NCBI GenBank assembly: GCA_002336815.1
Contig: DDEU01000008.1
Span: 1-64,000, forward strand
DNA from: Chitinophagaceae bacterium UBA1946
Lineage (GTDB): Bacteria; Bacteroidota; Bacteroidia; Chitinophagales; Chitinophagaceae
Reading direction: 5' to 3'
Length of the DNA: 64,000 bases
Shown here piece by piece: positions 51,583 through 61,967 of this stretch. Within the stretch, counting starts at the first letter, position 1. Each line of letters opens with the position of its first letter. A program made the position numbers and the translations under genes. The notes below the pieces were generated by a model. That model was not told the origin of the DNA, made no database searches, and saw only the letters and a list, made by a program, of their open reading frames with translations.

Positions 51583-52767
51583 ATGATCTCATTACAGGAA
51601 GCAAGGCAGTTGGTATTGGAACAGGCGGGTTCATTTGGCAAAGAAATTATTTTGCTGGAAGATGCGCTGGGCCGTACACTGAACGAACCGTTAATAGCAG
51701 ACAGGGATTATCCTCCTTTTAACAGGGCTACCATGGATGGCATTGCCATCAACAGCGCCTGTTGGCAGGAAGGAATACGATCCTTCGCATTAGCCGAAAC
51801 GGTCTTTGCCGGGCAGGCATCCACAAAGCCGATCGCTAATGGTGAATGTTATAAGATCATGACCGGTGCAGCCGTACCATTATCGGCAGATACGGTGATA
51901 AGAAAAGAGGACATTGAACCGGAAGAAAACAGGCTTACCGTTACTGTTAGTTCAATCACAGCAGGGCAAAATATTGCAGTCAAAGGTTCAGATATAAAAG
52001 CTGGGACATCTATTGTTGATTCGGCAAAACGAATTAAGGCAGGCACCATTACCACACTGGCTTCGCTTGGCTATGCCGAAGTGAAAGTAGCTTCCCTGCC
52101 ATCTATCGCCATCATTACCACCGGCGATGAAATTGTTCCTGTTGACGCCCCGATCAATGAAGTGCAGATCAGGAACAGCAATGCTTTTTTATTAAAAGCT
52201 TTGTTACAGCAATGGCAGATCCGTTCATCTGTTTGTAAGCACCTGAAAGATGACGCTGCTGTTTTACTGGCCGCCGTAAAGCAATTACGCAACCAGGATA
52301 TTATTATTCTCAGTGGCGCTGTATCAGCCGGTGATGCTGATTTTGTTCCGGAGGTATTGATCAATGCCGGTGCAAAACAAATTTTTCATAAAGTGGCCAT
52401 TCGCCCCGGCAAACCCATCTGGTTCGGCAAATTTGAAAATGGCCCCGTGGTATTTGCACTACCCGGTAACCCGTTCTCAACCTTTGTAACATTCAAATTA
52501 TTCATTGAGCCTTTTTTGTGCCAGTGTTTTGGATTGACAGCACCCGAAAATCTACACCTGCCGTTCAGCGGGAACAGGCACAAGAAAACAGATTTGGATG
52601 AGTTTTTCCCGGTAAGTTTTTCCGGCAATCCAACAGTTGCCAAAGCTCTTCCTTTTAATACTTCTGGTGATATTACTGCGGTGATGGAAGCCGATGGACT
52701 GGCAATGCAGGCCGTTGAACAAACGGAAATAAAAGACGGGGATGTTGTACAAGTGATAACAATTTAA
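51583..52767 (+). CDS. moeA: Molybdopterin molybdotransferase MoeA
   Basis: Inserts molybdate into adenylated molybdopterin. The 394-residue length fits the family. Domain order is the MoeA N-terminal domains (about 1-165: SLQEARQLVLEQ, DALGRTLNEPLIADRDYPPFNRATMDG), the central MogA-like fold (about 170-315: IAIITTGDEIVPVDAPINEVQIRNSNA, IIILSGAVSAGDADF, GKPIWFGK, VFALPGNPFSTFVTF) and a C-terminal beta domain (about 330-394). It is the last gene of the molybdenum cofactor cluster and converges on the PBP1C gene. Confidence 0.96.
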   Translation: MISLQEARQLVLEQAGSFGKEIILLEDALGRTLNEPLIADRDYPPFNRATMDGIAINSACWQEGIRSFALAETVFAGQASTKPIANGECYKIMTGAAVPLSADTVIRKEDIEPEENRLTVTVSSITAGQNIAVKGSDIKAGTSIVDSAKRIKAGTITTLASLGYAEVKVASLPSIAIITTGDEIVPVDAPINEVQIRNSNAFLLKALLQQWQIRSSVCKHLKDDAAVLLAAVKQLRNQDIIILSGAVSAGDADFVPEVLINAGAKQIFHKVAIRPGKPIWFGKFENGPVVFALPGNPFSTFVTFKLFIEPFLCQCFGLTAPENLHLPFSGNRHKKTDLDEFFPVSFSGNPTVAKALPFNTSGDITAVMEADGLAMQAVEQTEIKDGDVVQVITI

Positions 52768-52811
52768 AACAGGAGTATCATGGGTACATTAAAGTGAGAG
52801 GACTGCATGAA

Positions 52812-55226
52812 TTATTGTTTTTCTTTCTCTACGATTTCAAATTCCCTTGATACTGTTACACCGCTTTCATCTACCAGTGTGATCACATGTTTGCCAACGG
52901 CAGGATTAAGTGCTACCTGGTGAAAATTCTGCGTGGTGCCAACAAAATTATCATCCAGGCTCCAGAATATTTTTGCACTTGCCTTGCGGTGTGCTGCTGA
53001 AAAAATCGTTTTCCCTCTTTCCCCATTTATCTCCAGGGGTACATAAATTTTAGCATTCGGTAAAGGATAAATGATGTCGATCATTTTGCCCGCCTCACTA
53101 AATTCGCATCCCGGTTTAAACGGCGGCAATACTTTATAGTCGCTGCTTTTTTGCCGGAAATAAAATTCCATGGCAGGTGTTAATACAAACCAGCTTACGT
53201 GCTGCATGGAAGAAGGCGTTTCGCAATCCGCAGTAACCCTGTACGTACCGCTGGCATCGAGGTTGATGATGCGGTGGTAGGGACACAAGGGCGATTTTAC
53301 AGCGCTGGCAGGCATAAACAAAGTATCTATGTCCCGGCAATCCATATTGGCACGAAAGCCACTTTGCCTGCATACAGGTACATAACTGAAATTGTAGACG
53401 GGCTTTTGAAACCAGCTAACGGCAGGCAACAAACGAAAAATATCAAACAGCACAGGTGCTGCCGTTTTGATACCTACCAGGTCAGGCCTTCCCTCACCAT
53501 CCGTATTCCCTACCCATACCGCCACCACATACTTTGGTGTAACGCCCACAGCCCATCCATCCCTGAAACCAAAGCTGGTACCGGTTTTCCAACCGATGGT
53601 TTGTGAAGAGGAGAATTGCTGCCACAAACCTTCTTCGCCGGGCCGCATCACTTCCCTCATTGCCTGGAAGGTGAAGTAGATAGAAGTGGCGTCCAGCGGA
53701 ATAGCTGTATGCGGAGTTTTGACTGCTGATTGTTGAACCAGGTAATTCGGCGGATGAAAATCTTTGGGATTGACCACACCTTTATTGGCTACCTGGTGAT
53801 TCAATACCCTTGCCATAGAAGCGTACATACCGGCCATATCCCACATGGTAACTTCACAACCTCCCAGCACAAGACTAAGTCCGTAAGTATCTGCATTGCG
53901 GGTGAGTGTAGTGATGCCGCATTGCTTCAATGTTTCATAAAAACGCTGGTACTTGTATTGCTGCAATAATTTCACTGCAGGAATGTTTAAACTTCTTGAT
54001 AAGGCATTGGCAGCAGGCACAGCGCCATCATACCCAAGGTCAAAATTTTTAGGCGCATAATTGCCGATCTGCATGGGTACATCTGCGATCAATGAATTGG
54101 GTAAGATCAACCCATCACTCAGCATGGCTGCATACAATACTGGTTTCAATGCACTGCCAGGACTTCGTGGTGCCGCGATCACATCCACATCACTTTCCAT
54201 CTCCTTGTTTACCCGGTCGCTGATATTGCCTACATAAGCCAGCGCATTGCCCGTTTCTACATCCAGTACCAGCGCACAGGTATTGTTAATGCCGTTGCCT
54301 TTTAACACCGACTGGTGCTGGTGAAGAATTGCGGCAACATTTTTTTGCAGGTTGGCATCAATGGTAGTAATGATTTTTGTAGCGGGAGCAATCTTGCCGT
54401 TCTCCTGCTTAAACCGTTGAAACAGGTGTGTGGCATTCTGTGGCAGCGGCAATGGTACACCGGGTAGTGGCTCCAGCTTTGCCAGCTCACAATCATCTTT
54501 GCCAATTTTTTTTTCGCTTTGTAATTTATCGAGCAACGAATTTCGCTTTCGTAACAATGCATCCCGGTTCTTTCCCGGGTGAACGAGGGAGGGTGCATTC
54601 GGCAGCACTGCGAGGGTAGCCATCTGCCCCCAGCTCAGCCTGTCGGGACTGGTACCATAATATCGCCAGGCCGCAGCATCGAGGCCAACGACGTTTCCGC
54701 CAAAAGGTGCATTGCTGGCGTATAGCGCCAATATTTTCTTTTTTGAATACCTGCATTCAAGGCGCATAGCCAGGATGCTTTCTTTCAGCTTATTCCAAAT
54801 CGTGCGGTTACTATTTCTTTCTGACAACCTGATCACCTGCATGGAAATGGTGCTGCCGCCCTGTGTACTTCCCCTCCCGGCAATGTTTTTTTTCACGGCT
54901 CGTACAAATGCAACGGGATCTACACCGGGATGGTAAAAAAAACGTTTGTCCTCAAACGTGGTGATGCAATCAATAAATTTTGGCGGCACTTCTTCATTGA
55001 AAGGAAAACGCCATTGTCCATCTGCAGCAATGGTAGCATTGAGCAGTTCACCATTCCTGTCTTCCAGGATATAACTGGTAGGTGTATTAAATAACGTGCG
55101 GGGAAGAGAGCAATAGAACCAAATTAGTAACATTGCCAGCACCAATAATTTTATTTTGGTTTTGCGGCGAAGCGAATTTATTTTTTTTGATATGTAGAGC
55201 AAGATCCTTTTCAAACAAGTATACAT
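52812..55226 (-). CDS. pbpC: Penicillin-binding protein 1C
   Basis: A bifunctional murein synthase of 804 residues. A membrane helix (about 25-45) precedes the GT51 glycosyltransferase, with catalytic Glu92 in ITTFEDKRFFYHPGVD and the GGSTISMQ motif. The transpeptidase has SxxK (Ser358/Lys361 in RSPGSALKP), SxN (Ser412-Leu-Asn414 in SRSLNIPAV) and KTG (Lys547 in GWKTGTSFGFRDGW). A C-terminal BiPBP_C domain follows (about 680-790). ATG at 55226 gives a normal N-terminus; the frame is open to 55334. It follows the alpha-2-macroglobulin gene (gap 163 bases), the standard yfhM-pbpC pair. Confidence 0.95.
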   Translation of the reverse strand: MYTCLKRILLYISKKINSLRRKTKIKLLVLAMLLIWFYCSLPRTLFNTPTSYILEDRNGELLNATIAADGQWRFPFNEEVPPKFIDCITTFEDKRFFYHPGVDPVAFVRAVKKNIAGRGSTQGGSTISMQVIRLSERNSNRTIWNKLKESILAMRLECRYSKKKILALYASNAPFGGNVVGLDAAAWRYYGTSPDRLSWGQMATLAVLPNAPSLVHPGKNRDALLRKRNSLLDKLQSEKKIGKDDCELAKLEPLPGVPLPLPQNATHLFQRFKQENGKIAPATKIITTIDANLQKNVAAILHQHQSVLKGNGINNTCALVLDVETGNALAYVGNISDRVNKEMESDVDVIAAPRSPGSALKPVLYAAMLSDGLILPNSLIADVPMQIGNYAPKNFDLGYDGAVPAANALSRSLNIPAVKLLQQYKYQRFYETLKQCGITTLTRNADTYGLSLVLGGCEVTMWDMAGMYASMARVLNHQVANKGVVNPKDFHPPNYLVQQSAVKTPHTAIPLDATSIYFTFQAMREVMRPGEEGLWQQFSSSQTIGWKTGTSFGFRDGWAVGVTPKYVVAVWVGNTDGEGRPDLVGIKTAAPVLFDIFRLLPAVSWFQKPVYNFSYVPVCRQSGFRANMDCRDIDTLFMPASAVKSPLCPYHRIINLDASGTYRVTADCETPSSMQHVSWFVLTPAMEFYFRQKSSDYKVLPPFKPGCEFSEAGKMIDIIYPLPNAKIYVPLEINGERGKTIFSAAHRKASAKIFWSLDDNFVGTTQNFHQVALNPAVGKHVITLVDESGVTVSREFEIVEKEKQ

Positions 55227-55351
55227 TGACTGGAAAAAAGATGCACAATGAAATATAAGATGAAGTGAGTGACACACCGATGATGCCATGAAAACAAACC
55301 GCTGGTAACACAAAAAATTTTTCGATGTCAGCAACTATAGAAAAGCAACCG

Positions 55352-55377
55352 CCGGCAGGGCTGAAAGCCGCTGCCGG
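55352..55377 (-). terminator. Intercistronic hairpin between the macroglobulin and pbpC genes
   Basis: CCGGCAG and CTGCCGG flank a second GGCT/AGCC stem, giving a strong GC-rich hairpin about 13 bases after the macroglobulin stop. The T tract after it is weak, so partial termination or mRNA processing is more likely than a full stop. Confidence 0.5.
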
Positions 55378-55389
55378 GATTGCGTATCA

Positions 55390-58300
55390 TTATTGACTCA
55401 CCACCTCCACCCATTTACCATTTACTCCTGCCGTGATGCTGTTATCATACATGGCCGAAGCAAAAGTGCCGGGTAAAAAGTAACGGCCAAGATAGGAGGC
55501 GTTCAACTGCACATAATAAGTAAGCGTTTCGCCCTGTCCAATATCAAAATAGGTGTAGATCCTGTCATCCCGGATATCCTGGTAAGTAGCATAGGAAGAT
55601 TTGAATGCCCCTTCACCACCTGTCATCCTCGCATTCAATATTTCCCATCCGCTGGGGAAGATCTGGTTCAGCGCCATCTCGGTATACCTGCCGCGGCTGC
55701 CCGTATTCCTGATCACTACCTTTGCAATAAAATCACTGCCCTGTGCAAGTTTGGTTACATCCAGTGCGGAGCTATCCTGCGACAGGTAACTAACGTTCAT
55801 GGTTAGCACCGCAGGATTGTTCACCACATTAAGACTATCACCACTCAGTGGCTGCCCCTGTGTTATCAACCGCACATACAACACATTGCTGCCATTGTTT
55901 TTGATCATCACATTACTACTGCCTTTTTGCAGCAGTACCGGCAACTGCCGGATATAACTGGCTGAATTGATATCGGCCTGTTTTCCGCCGATAACGGCTT
56001 TGGCTACGATCTTGCTTCCCGACGGATTTTTACCGCAATATTTTGCGATCGCAATCAATGAATAAGCAGTGGTTTGGGTGCTGTACCAATTATCCTGCGA
56101 CAGTTTACCAGCTATTGTGGTGAGCATCTGAGCGGCCTGTGTTCGCCTGCCAAGCAGGGTTAGGGTTTCAAAAACCATAGCCTCATCTCTCAGGTCGGAG
56201 CCATAAGTGAAGCCGGGGTTTGTTCTGAAGGCAAAACTGGTAGGCAGGCCGCTGATCAATTCCAGCGCTGTATTTTCCTGCCCTGCCAACTTGTATGCGG
56301 CGGCCAGGCGCCATTTGGCTTCCGGTGATAAATATTTAAATTCTTTCAACCGGTTCATGGCACCCAGTTCGGGGGCTTTGGCTAACGCCAACGTATAAAG
56401 CCTGTAAGCCTGGTTAAGATCAGCCCCGTAAAAATTAGTACTATTTACCACCCAACTACTGGCTCTGCTCCGCTGAAAATTTTTCCATTGCTGCAGCATG
56501 TTATCGCTTACAAAATAGCCGTTGGCCTGTGCTTCCAGTAAAAAATGCCCGGCATAATTGCTGCCCCAATCATCACTTTGAGACAAACCAGGCCAGTAAC
56601 TGAAGCCACCCTCGGGGCGCTGGAACACTGCCAGTCTTGCAACACCGGCTTTTACATTCCTGTCTACCTGTGCCTTTTTATAATCATCTAAATCCATAAG
56701 TTGATTCAACACCAACTGCGGAAAAACAGCGGAGGTAGTTTGTTCGATACAGCCATGCGGATATTGCACCAGGTAATCCAGCCGCTTCTGCAGGTTCATG
56801 GCCGGCACGCTGGATATTTCCACCACAGCCGTACTAGAAGAAGGAGCACCGATCGCCGATGCCGTAACATTCCATTGCTGCCCGGCATTCAATACCATTT
56901 CGCTCACGCTCGTTACCTGGGGATTAGGATTACGGATATCCAGCTCTATTTCGTAAGCTGCTTTTTCTGACCCGCTGCTGGCAACCAATTTCACTTTGCC
57001 AATGCCGGTGTTGGGCCTCACCCGTACATCAAAATAAGCCATCTGTTCCCCGGGCTGTGCAAAACTGATGTTTTGCGAAGTGCTACCAACTACTTCAAGA
57101 AAAGGATTGGATTGCAGCGAGAGACTCACATTGCGGATATTATTCTCCATCGCAAAAACCGTAACCGGCAACTTGATGGTTTGACCCGGGCCCAGTACCC
57201 TTGGCATGGTTGCCAGCAGCATCAATGGTTTTTTAACGGCCACATTTTTTTCTGCAAATCCGTAACTGCCCTTGTGGGCTGCCACTACCATCGCCCGTAC
57301 CGAGCCAATGTAGGCAGGCAGCGTGAAGGATTTCTTTTGCGTTTCTCCTTTATCCAAATGAAATGGGCCGAGGTAGGTTACGACCGGTTTAAAACGGTTG
57401 GCTTTTTTTTCTTTTACCGGTCCGCCTTCAGCATCACCACCAATCGTCAATATCCTTTCCAATCCACCGCTCCAGGCGCCAATAACATAGTCGAACATAT
57501 CAAAGCTTTTTACGCCCAGGGCTTCCCTTGCATAAAAGGCGCTGTGCGGATCAGGTGTTTTAAACCTGGTAAGGTCAAGCAATCCTTCATCAACGATGGC
57601 AACCGAATAGGTCATTTCTTTTCCCTGTTGCTCACTCACGGTGAAGCTTACCTGCTGTTCGGGCCGGATAGAAGATGGAATATTCAGCACAGGCTTGAGC
57701 ACCGTGTTCTTGTCTTCGATAAAGAGGGGGATGCTGCCATACATTCTTATCGGCAGGTCGTTGAGTGTTTGCGCATGCGGCTGCAGCAAGCTTACCGTAG
57801 CATAGATATTGGGAGCCATGCCTTCCTCTGCATTGAATTTCACCTGTGTTTGTCCCTGCTCTGTCGGTTGCCAGAACGTTTTGATCACTTTACTTCCGCT
57901 TTCTAAACTCACCAGCACTTTACCGCCTTTGCTGCTGGGAATATTCAGTACCACTTCATCACCAACATTGTATTTTTCCTTATTGCTGCTGAAAGAAAGC
58001 ATGGTAGCAGCACTCTGGTCGTCATTGCCTGAACGGCTCTGCCAGCCCGGCTCGTCTATGTAAAAGACAGCTCCCGTTGTGTGGCCACTCTTTACATCTT
58101 TTACGAGCACCAGGTATCGACCCCATTCATTGGCTGAAGTATTGAATTGCCACTGTCCCCTGCCGTTAGTAAGAGTTACTGTTTCTTCTTTGATGAGTTT
58201 GTTGTACTCATTTTGAGTAAAATTGCTCAGGTTATCGCCGTTATCATCCCACCACCAGCGCCACTGGATGCGGTAGAACTGCACCTGCACCTGGCTGCTG

Positions 58301-60996
58301 CCTCCAATCGCATTGCCTTTTGCATCCACATCTGCCAGTTGAACGGTATGGGTTTTACCTGCCAGCAAATAATCAAAGGGCTTTTCGCCTGCAGGCAATT
58401 TCAAGCCGGCATAACTTGCATACGGACTGTAAGGAAGGGTTACGTTATCAATACTGAAAGCGCCACCCGGTTCAAATACTTTTATCAGCAGGTTGGCGTT
58501 GAGCATGCCCGGCGCAGCTTCGTCTGTTTCAAAAGCCGGCTTTAACGATGCATTGCCATCTGCATCAAGCGTACCTTCAAACATTGTTTTTTGCTGGGTG
58601 GAATAATCGGCCGTTGGGTTGTCAAAAACATAACCGGCAAATTTGGCAAAGCTGGTTTGCTTTGCATACAACGATGCATCAATCTTTGCTTTTAAGTTTT
58701 TGCCTGCGGCACCAAATAACCATTTGGCATTGAGCGTACCGGCAGTAGTGCCTCCTGTACCAAGCAATGGATCAGCACCAAAATCTACATTGATCTTTAA
58801 ACGGTTTGGCATTACCGTTTCTACTTTAATGCGTTTTTCAAAGGCAGCACCACCGCATTTTACTTTTACCAGCCAGTTGCCCGTTGGCGCTGCTGCATCG
58901 GTGTTGGTTTTAAACAGGTAAAAACCATCCTCCGCATCACTTTCGATGATGTGTTTATACAGTTGCCCCTGCGGAGTAAACAAACTGAATTCAACCGGGT
59001 GGTCTTTGGGTAATTTGCCTTCCCTGTCTTCGATAATACAGTTTATGAACATCGTATCTCCTGGTCGCCACACTCCCCGTTCGCCAAAGATGAAACCTTT
59101 GATGCCATTCTTTACTTCTTCCCCGCTGACATCAAAACGGCTTAGGGCCAACGCATTGCCATCATCCAGTTTAAGATAACCTCTTTCGGTGCCTTTTTTG
59201 GCCACCAGCAGGTAAGGTTTTCTTTTTAATTCAATATCTGCAAAACCATCGCCGCCGCTTTTTCCCTTGTTCACGATCATTTGCTGGTAATCCAGCACTT
59301 CCAGTTCCACATCCTGCATCGGCTCTGTCGTAAGGATATTACTAACGGCAACCATTAGCCGGTTATTATTTCCCCGCTTTGCGGTGAGGCCAATATTACT
59401 GGCAAGTATATTCCTGGTTGCCCAGCGGTCTTTGTTGTAATAAGATTTGCTGGCAGGATCATCCCTCTTTTCCCAATTATAACCATAAGGATAATAAGTG
59501 TCGTACCTCCTCCAGAACTCATCGTCGTCATCCACCCCGCTTTCAGATGATTCATCGCCATAGCCACCATAATACCCATCTTCTTCATCCTCACCCTGGT
59601 TGTCCTTTTGCGCTGTATCAACTTTGGAATACAAACTGTATTGCGGCCTGAACCCGATCGTAACCCGGTAAATGGCGCCCTGTTCTGTTTTTAGAAATTT
59701 ATCGATGTCGAGTGAAAAGCGCTGGCGTTTGTGCAGGTCAAGCGTTTTGTCATCATCCAGCCGCAATGTTTTTTCTACTATCGGCCTGGCCACCCTCCGC
59801 AGCGAATTGTTTCCATCGAGGCTGTTGTCCTGCAAAAACCTCGGCACATTGTTCTCATAGATTTTGATGATGCTGATATCTACTGCATTCAGGTTGATGG
59901 CTTCAAAGGGCAATACCAGCCGGCCGCTGTTGGGTAGAATATTTCCTTTGCCATGAATTTTTACAGACGGATTTTTATTCTCGAAATTGATGTTGGCGGT
60001 AAATCCCTGTTCCAAAACACTGCCCCAGGTATTTTTGATACCGCTGTTAATGTTCACCGTATAATTGCCATCCAGTTTTCCATCTGCAAATACTTTTACC
60101 TCGCTTCCGTTGATGGTATAAGAGATATCGCTTTTATTGCTGACAGATACCAGGCCGGTAAGGTCCTGGCCGATTGCAATGGGATCGCTGAACTGCACGG
60201 ATGCATATTGCTGTGCTTCGTTAACGGCCACCACATTCAGCACTTTGAATTCGCCGGCAGCCGGTATCTCCACCAGGTTTTCGCCAGTTACCTCCATGCC
60301 CATTTCCTTGCCATTCCAGGTGATCAGTAATTTGCCTGCGTTGGCACCCCTCTCTATTCCTTCAATCGTGTAAAGATGAGAACGGGCAGCATCATTGTGT
60401 TGCCAGCTTACTTTGAGCGCTTTTCCGTTTTGCGTTGCGGTAAGCAATTTTTCTATCGACTTGCCTTCCTCCAGGTCGGCCGTTTCAAGTTCACCGCCCA
60501 GGAACATCCTGTTCTTTGCTGTGGCGCTTCTGAGGCCTGCGTCTTTTACCACGAAAGACGGCTTAATAGTTTTTACATTAAAACGAAACTCTTTGAATTT
60601 AGATTCTGCAACGGCGGTTACCTTTCCAAGGTTGAAACTCACTTCATACAACTGGTCTGCTTTTAAATTTTCAGTGGGTTTAAATTCAACCGTGGTAGCA
60701 TCGATCCAAACCGTTTTACCTTTTACTGAAGGAGAAAGATCAAACAATTTTTCTTTCACTTCTTCACCGATGGTATGTACGGTGTTGCTGCTGCCGGCGA
60801 GTTGTACCCTGATGGCCGCAGTTTTAGAAACAGTACCGGTGGTGTAGGCATCAATGTAGCGGCTAAAAGCGGGATCTACCTCGATCCATTGGTTGCGTTT
60901 ACAGGAAAAAAGAAAAGTGGCTGCTGTAATAAGCAGCAGCAGCCTGAAAAAAGTTGCACTGAACTTTTCAGGACGTTTGGCAGCATCGGCTTCCAT
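55390..60996 (-). CDS. Bacterial alpha-2-macroglobulin with thioester
   Basis: A 1868-residue periplasmic lipoprotein (FLFSC lipobox, lipid Cys at about residue 32). Alpha-2-macroglobulins trap proteases: cleavage of the bait region exposes a thioester that binds the attacker. MG domains fill the first 1000 residues or so. The bait region precedes the TED domain. The thioester motif is in PHGCIEQTTS, Cys1416, with Gln1419. An acidic, Tyr- and Gly-rich insertion lies at about 460-515 (GEDEEDGYYGGYG). It is upstream of pbpC on the same strand, the typical pair for envelope protection. ATG at 60996 is chosen for the signal; ATGs at 61065 and 61233 are in frame upstream. Confidence 0.93.
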   Translation of the reverse strand: MEADAAKRPEKFSATFFRLLLLITAATFLFSCKRNQWIEVDPAFSRYIDAYTTGTVSKTAAIRVQLAGSSNTVHTIGEEVKEKLFDLSPSVKGKTVWIDATTVEFKPTENLKADQLYEVSFNLGKVTAVAESKFKEFRFNVKTIKPSFVVKDAGLRSATAKNRMFLGGELETADLEEGKSIEKLLTATQNGKALKVSWQHNDAARSHLYTIEGIERGANAGKLLITWNGKEMGMEVTGENLVEIPAAGEFKVLNVVAVNEAQQYASVQFSDPIAIGQDLTGLVSVSNKSDISYTINGSEVKVFADGKLDGNYTVNINSGIKNTWGSVLEQGFTANINFENKNPSVKIHGKGNILPNSGRLVLPFEAINLNAVDISIIKIYENNVPRFLQDNSLDGNNSLRRVARPIVEKTLRLDDDKTLDLHKRQRFSLDIDKFLKTEQGAIYRVTIGFRPQYSLYSKVDTAQKDNQGEDEEDGYYGGYGDESSESGVDDDDEFWRRYDTYYPYGYNWEKRDDPASKSYYNKDRWATRNILASNIGLTAKRGNNNRLMVAVSNILTTEPMQDVELEVLDYQQMIVNKGKSGGDGFADIELKRKPYLLVAKKGTERGYLKLDDGNALALSRFDVSGEEVKNGIKGFIFGERGVWRPGDTMFINCIIEDREGKLPKDHPVEFSLFTPQGQLYKHIIESDAEDGFYLFKTNTDAAAPTGNWLVKVKCGGAAFEKRIKVETVMPNRLKINVDFGADPLLGTGGTTAGTLNAKWLFGAAGKNLKAKIDASLYAKQTSFAKFAGYVFDNPTADYSTQQKTMFEGTLDADGNASLKPAFETDEAAPGMLNANLLIKVFEPGGAFSIDNVTLPYSPYASYAGLKLPAGEKPFDYLLAGKTHTVQLADVDAKGNAIGGSSQVQVQFYRIQWRWWWDDNGDNLSNFTQNEYNKLIKEETVTLTNGRGQWQFNTSANEWGRYLVLVKDVKSGHTTGAVFYIDEPGWQSRSGNDDQSAATMLSFSSNKEKYNVGDEVVLNIPSSKGGKVLVSLESGSKVIKTFWQPTEQGQTQVKFNAEEGMAPNIYATVSLLQPHAQTLNDLPIRMYGSIPLFIEDKNTVLKPVLNIPSSIRPEQQVSFTVSEQQGKEMTYSVAIVDEGLLDLTRFKTPDPHSAFYAREALGVKSFDMFDYVIGAWSGGLERILTIGGDAEGGPVKEKKANRFKPVVTYLGPFHLDKGETQKKSFTLPAYIGSVRAMVVAAHKGSYGFAEKNVAVKKPLMLLATMPRVLGPGQTIKLPVTVFAMENNIRNVSLSLQSNPFLEVVGSTSQNISFAQPGEQMAYFDVRVRPNTGIGKVKLVASSGSEKAAYEIELDIRNPNPQVTSVSEMVLNAGQQWNVTASAIGAPSSSTAVVEISSVPAMNLQKRLDYLVQYPHGCIEQTTSAVFPQLVLNQLMDLDDYKKAQVDRNVKAGVARLAVFQRPEGGFSYWPGLSQSDDWGSNYAGHFLLEAQANGYFVSDNMLQQWKNFQRSRASSWVVNSTNFYGADLNQAYRLYTLALAKAPELGAMNRLKEFKYLSPEAKWRLAAAYKLAGQENTALELISGLPTSFAFRTNPGFTYGSDLRDEAMVFETLTLLGRRTQAAQMLTTIAGKLSQDNWYSTQTTAYSLIAIAKYCGKNPSGSKIVAKAVIGGKQADINSASYIRQLPVLLQKGSSNVMIKNNGSNVLYVRLITQGQPLSGDSLNVVNNPAVLTMNVSYLSQDSSALDVTKLAQGSDFIAKVVIRNTGSRGRYTEMALNQIFPSGWEILNARMTGGEGAFKSSYATYQDIRDDRIYTYFDIGQGETLTYYVQLNASYLGRYFLPGTFASAMYDNSITAGVNGKWVEVVSQ

Positions 60997-61515
60997 GTGT
61001 GGTTGTTGATTTGATTTGTTCAGTAAAACCAGGACGGCTTTACTGTAGCTTTTTTTTGGCTGCATAAATGTTGTACTATTTTTTGATATCAACAAAAAGG
61101 GACGTAAATAAATTTTTGTTAAAGCACTTCCAGTCTTGAAAACAGCAGGCGCTAAAATCGACAGCCTGATATTGGTTTGAAAATAAATTTCTTCATGAAG
61201 AAACATGTTTTTATTTGTCGATTTTTTTTGCAATATTTACAATACCAAGGCAGGGAGCCAATTATGCTCCACCTTCCTGCTCACCTCGGCCCACCTTACT
61301 GCTGCAATGAACGACCATTGCGCAGGATCAATTTAAAACTTGTACCAATATGATAAAAGCAATCCTACACGGGGATATTGCCTGCAGCAGTGGCGTCAAC
61401 GGTAACGGGTGTACGCTACCGCATCTTTTATCAAGCTTTTTTTCAAAGTTTCCGGGCTTTCCGGGAACAGCCATTTCAATACCAAATCATCATTTCATCC
61501 ATTCAATTTAATTTT
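60997..61515. other. Intergenic region, no gene recognised
   Basis: The left 237 bases may be part of the macroglobulin gene if an upstream ATG is used. The rest holds no clear gene, hairpin or consensus promoter that I can see. Confidence 0.5.
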
Positions 61516-61917
61516 ATGCCATCCACTACCACCATCACTACCGGCGGAAAAAAATGTACGCCCTTTCTCATTCGTGTTATGGTATTCAGTCCTGAATCAG
61601 GGTATAAGTTTACCATCGAAATTCAAAAAGCCTGCAGTTCGCAGAATGAACCCATCTGGAAATTGTTGTTTGACCTGTATAAAAAGATCGATGGAGACTT
61701 CCAGGAAGTAGTGAGCGTTGAGTTTGTTGCCGGTGATCCAAACGACATTGACAAGATCGCAGCGATCACTGATGAAGGCATGAAACGGCCGCAGGTTCGT
61801 GCTTTTAGAGACAATGTATTCCCACTGGTGAAACCCTTTGGCGACAGTGGTTCTAAACCCAATGCAGACGAAAAGAAAAAAATTGATAAGGCAGTTAAGA
61901 CGGCCATCAATGCATAA
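61516..61917 (+). CDS. Hypothetical protein, soluble, 133 residues
   Basis: A small protein without signal or membrane segment. It opens with Thr/Gly-rich residues (MPSTTTITTGGKKCTPFLIR) and then looks alpha/beta (VMVFSPESGYKFTIEIQKA, PIWKLLFDLYKKIDGDFQEVVSVEFVAGDP). The C-terminus is Lys-rich (ADEKKKIDKAVKTAINA). I do not recognise it. The frame is open from 61378, but ATG at 61516 is the more plausible start. It precedes the barrel gene by 50 bases in the same direction. Confidence 0.6.
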   Translation: MPSTTTITTGGKKCTPFLIRVMVFSPESGYKFTIEIQKACSSQNEPIWKLLFDLYKKIDGDFQEVVSVEFVAGDPNDIDKIAAITDEGMKRPQVRAFRDNVFPLVKPFGDSGSKPNADEKKKIDKAVKTAINA

Positions 61918-61967
61918 CAACGCTGCCTGCGGCAATTCATCAGAGTACTCATTTTAAAAGTCCGGCA

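Noticed and set aside
57073..57906. 277-codon antisense frame within the macroglobulin gene
   Set aside because: No start signal or recognisable domain; the sense gene is well supported.
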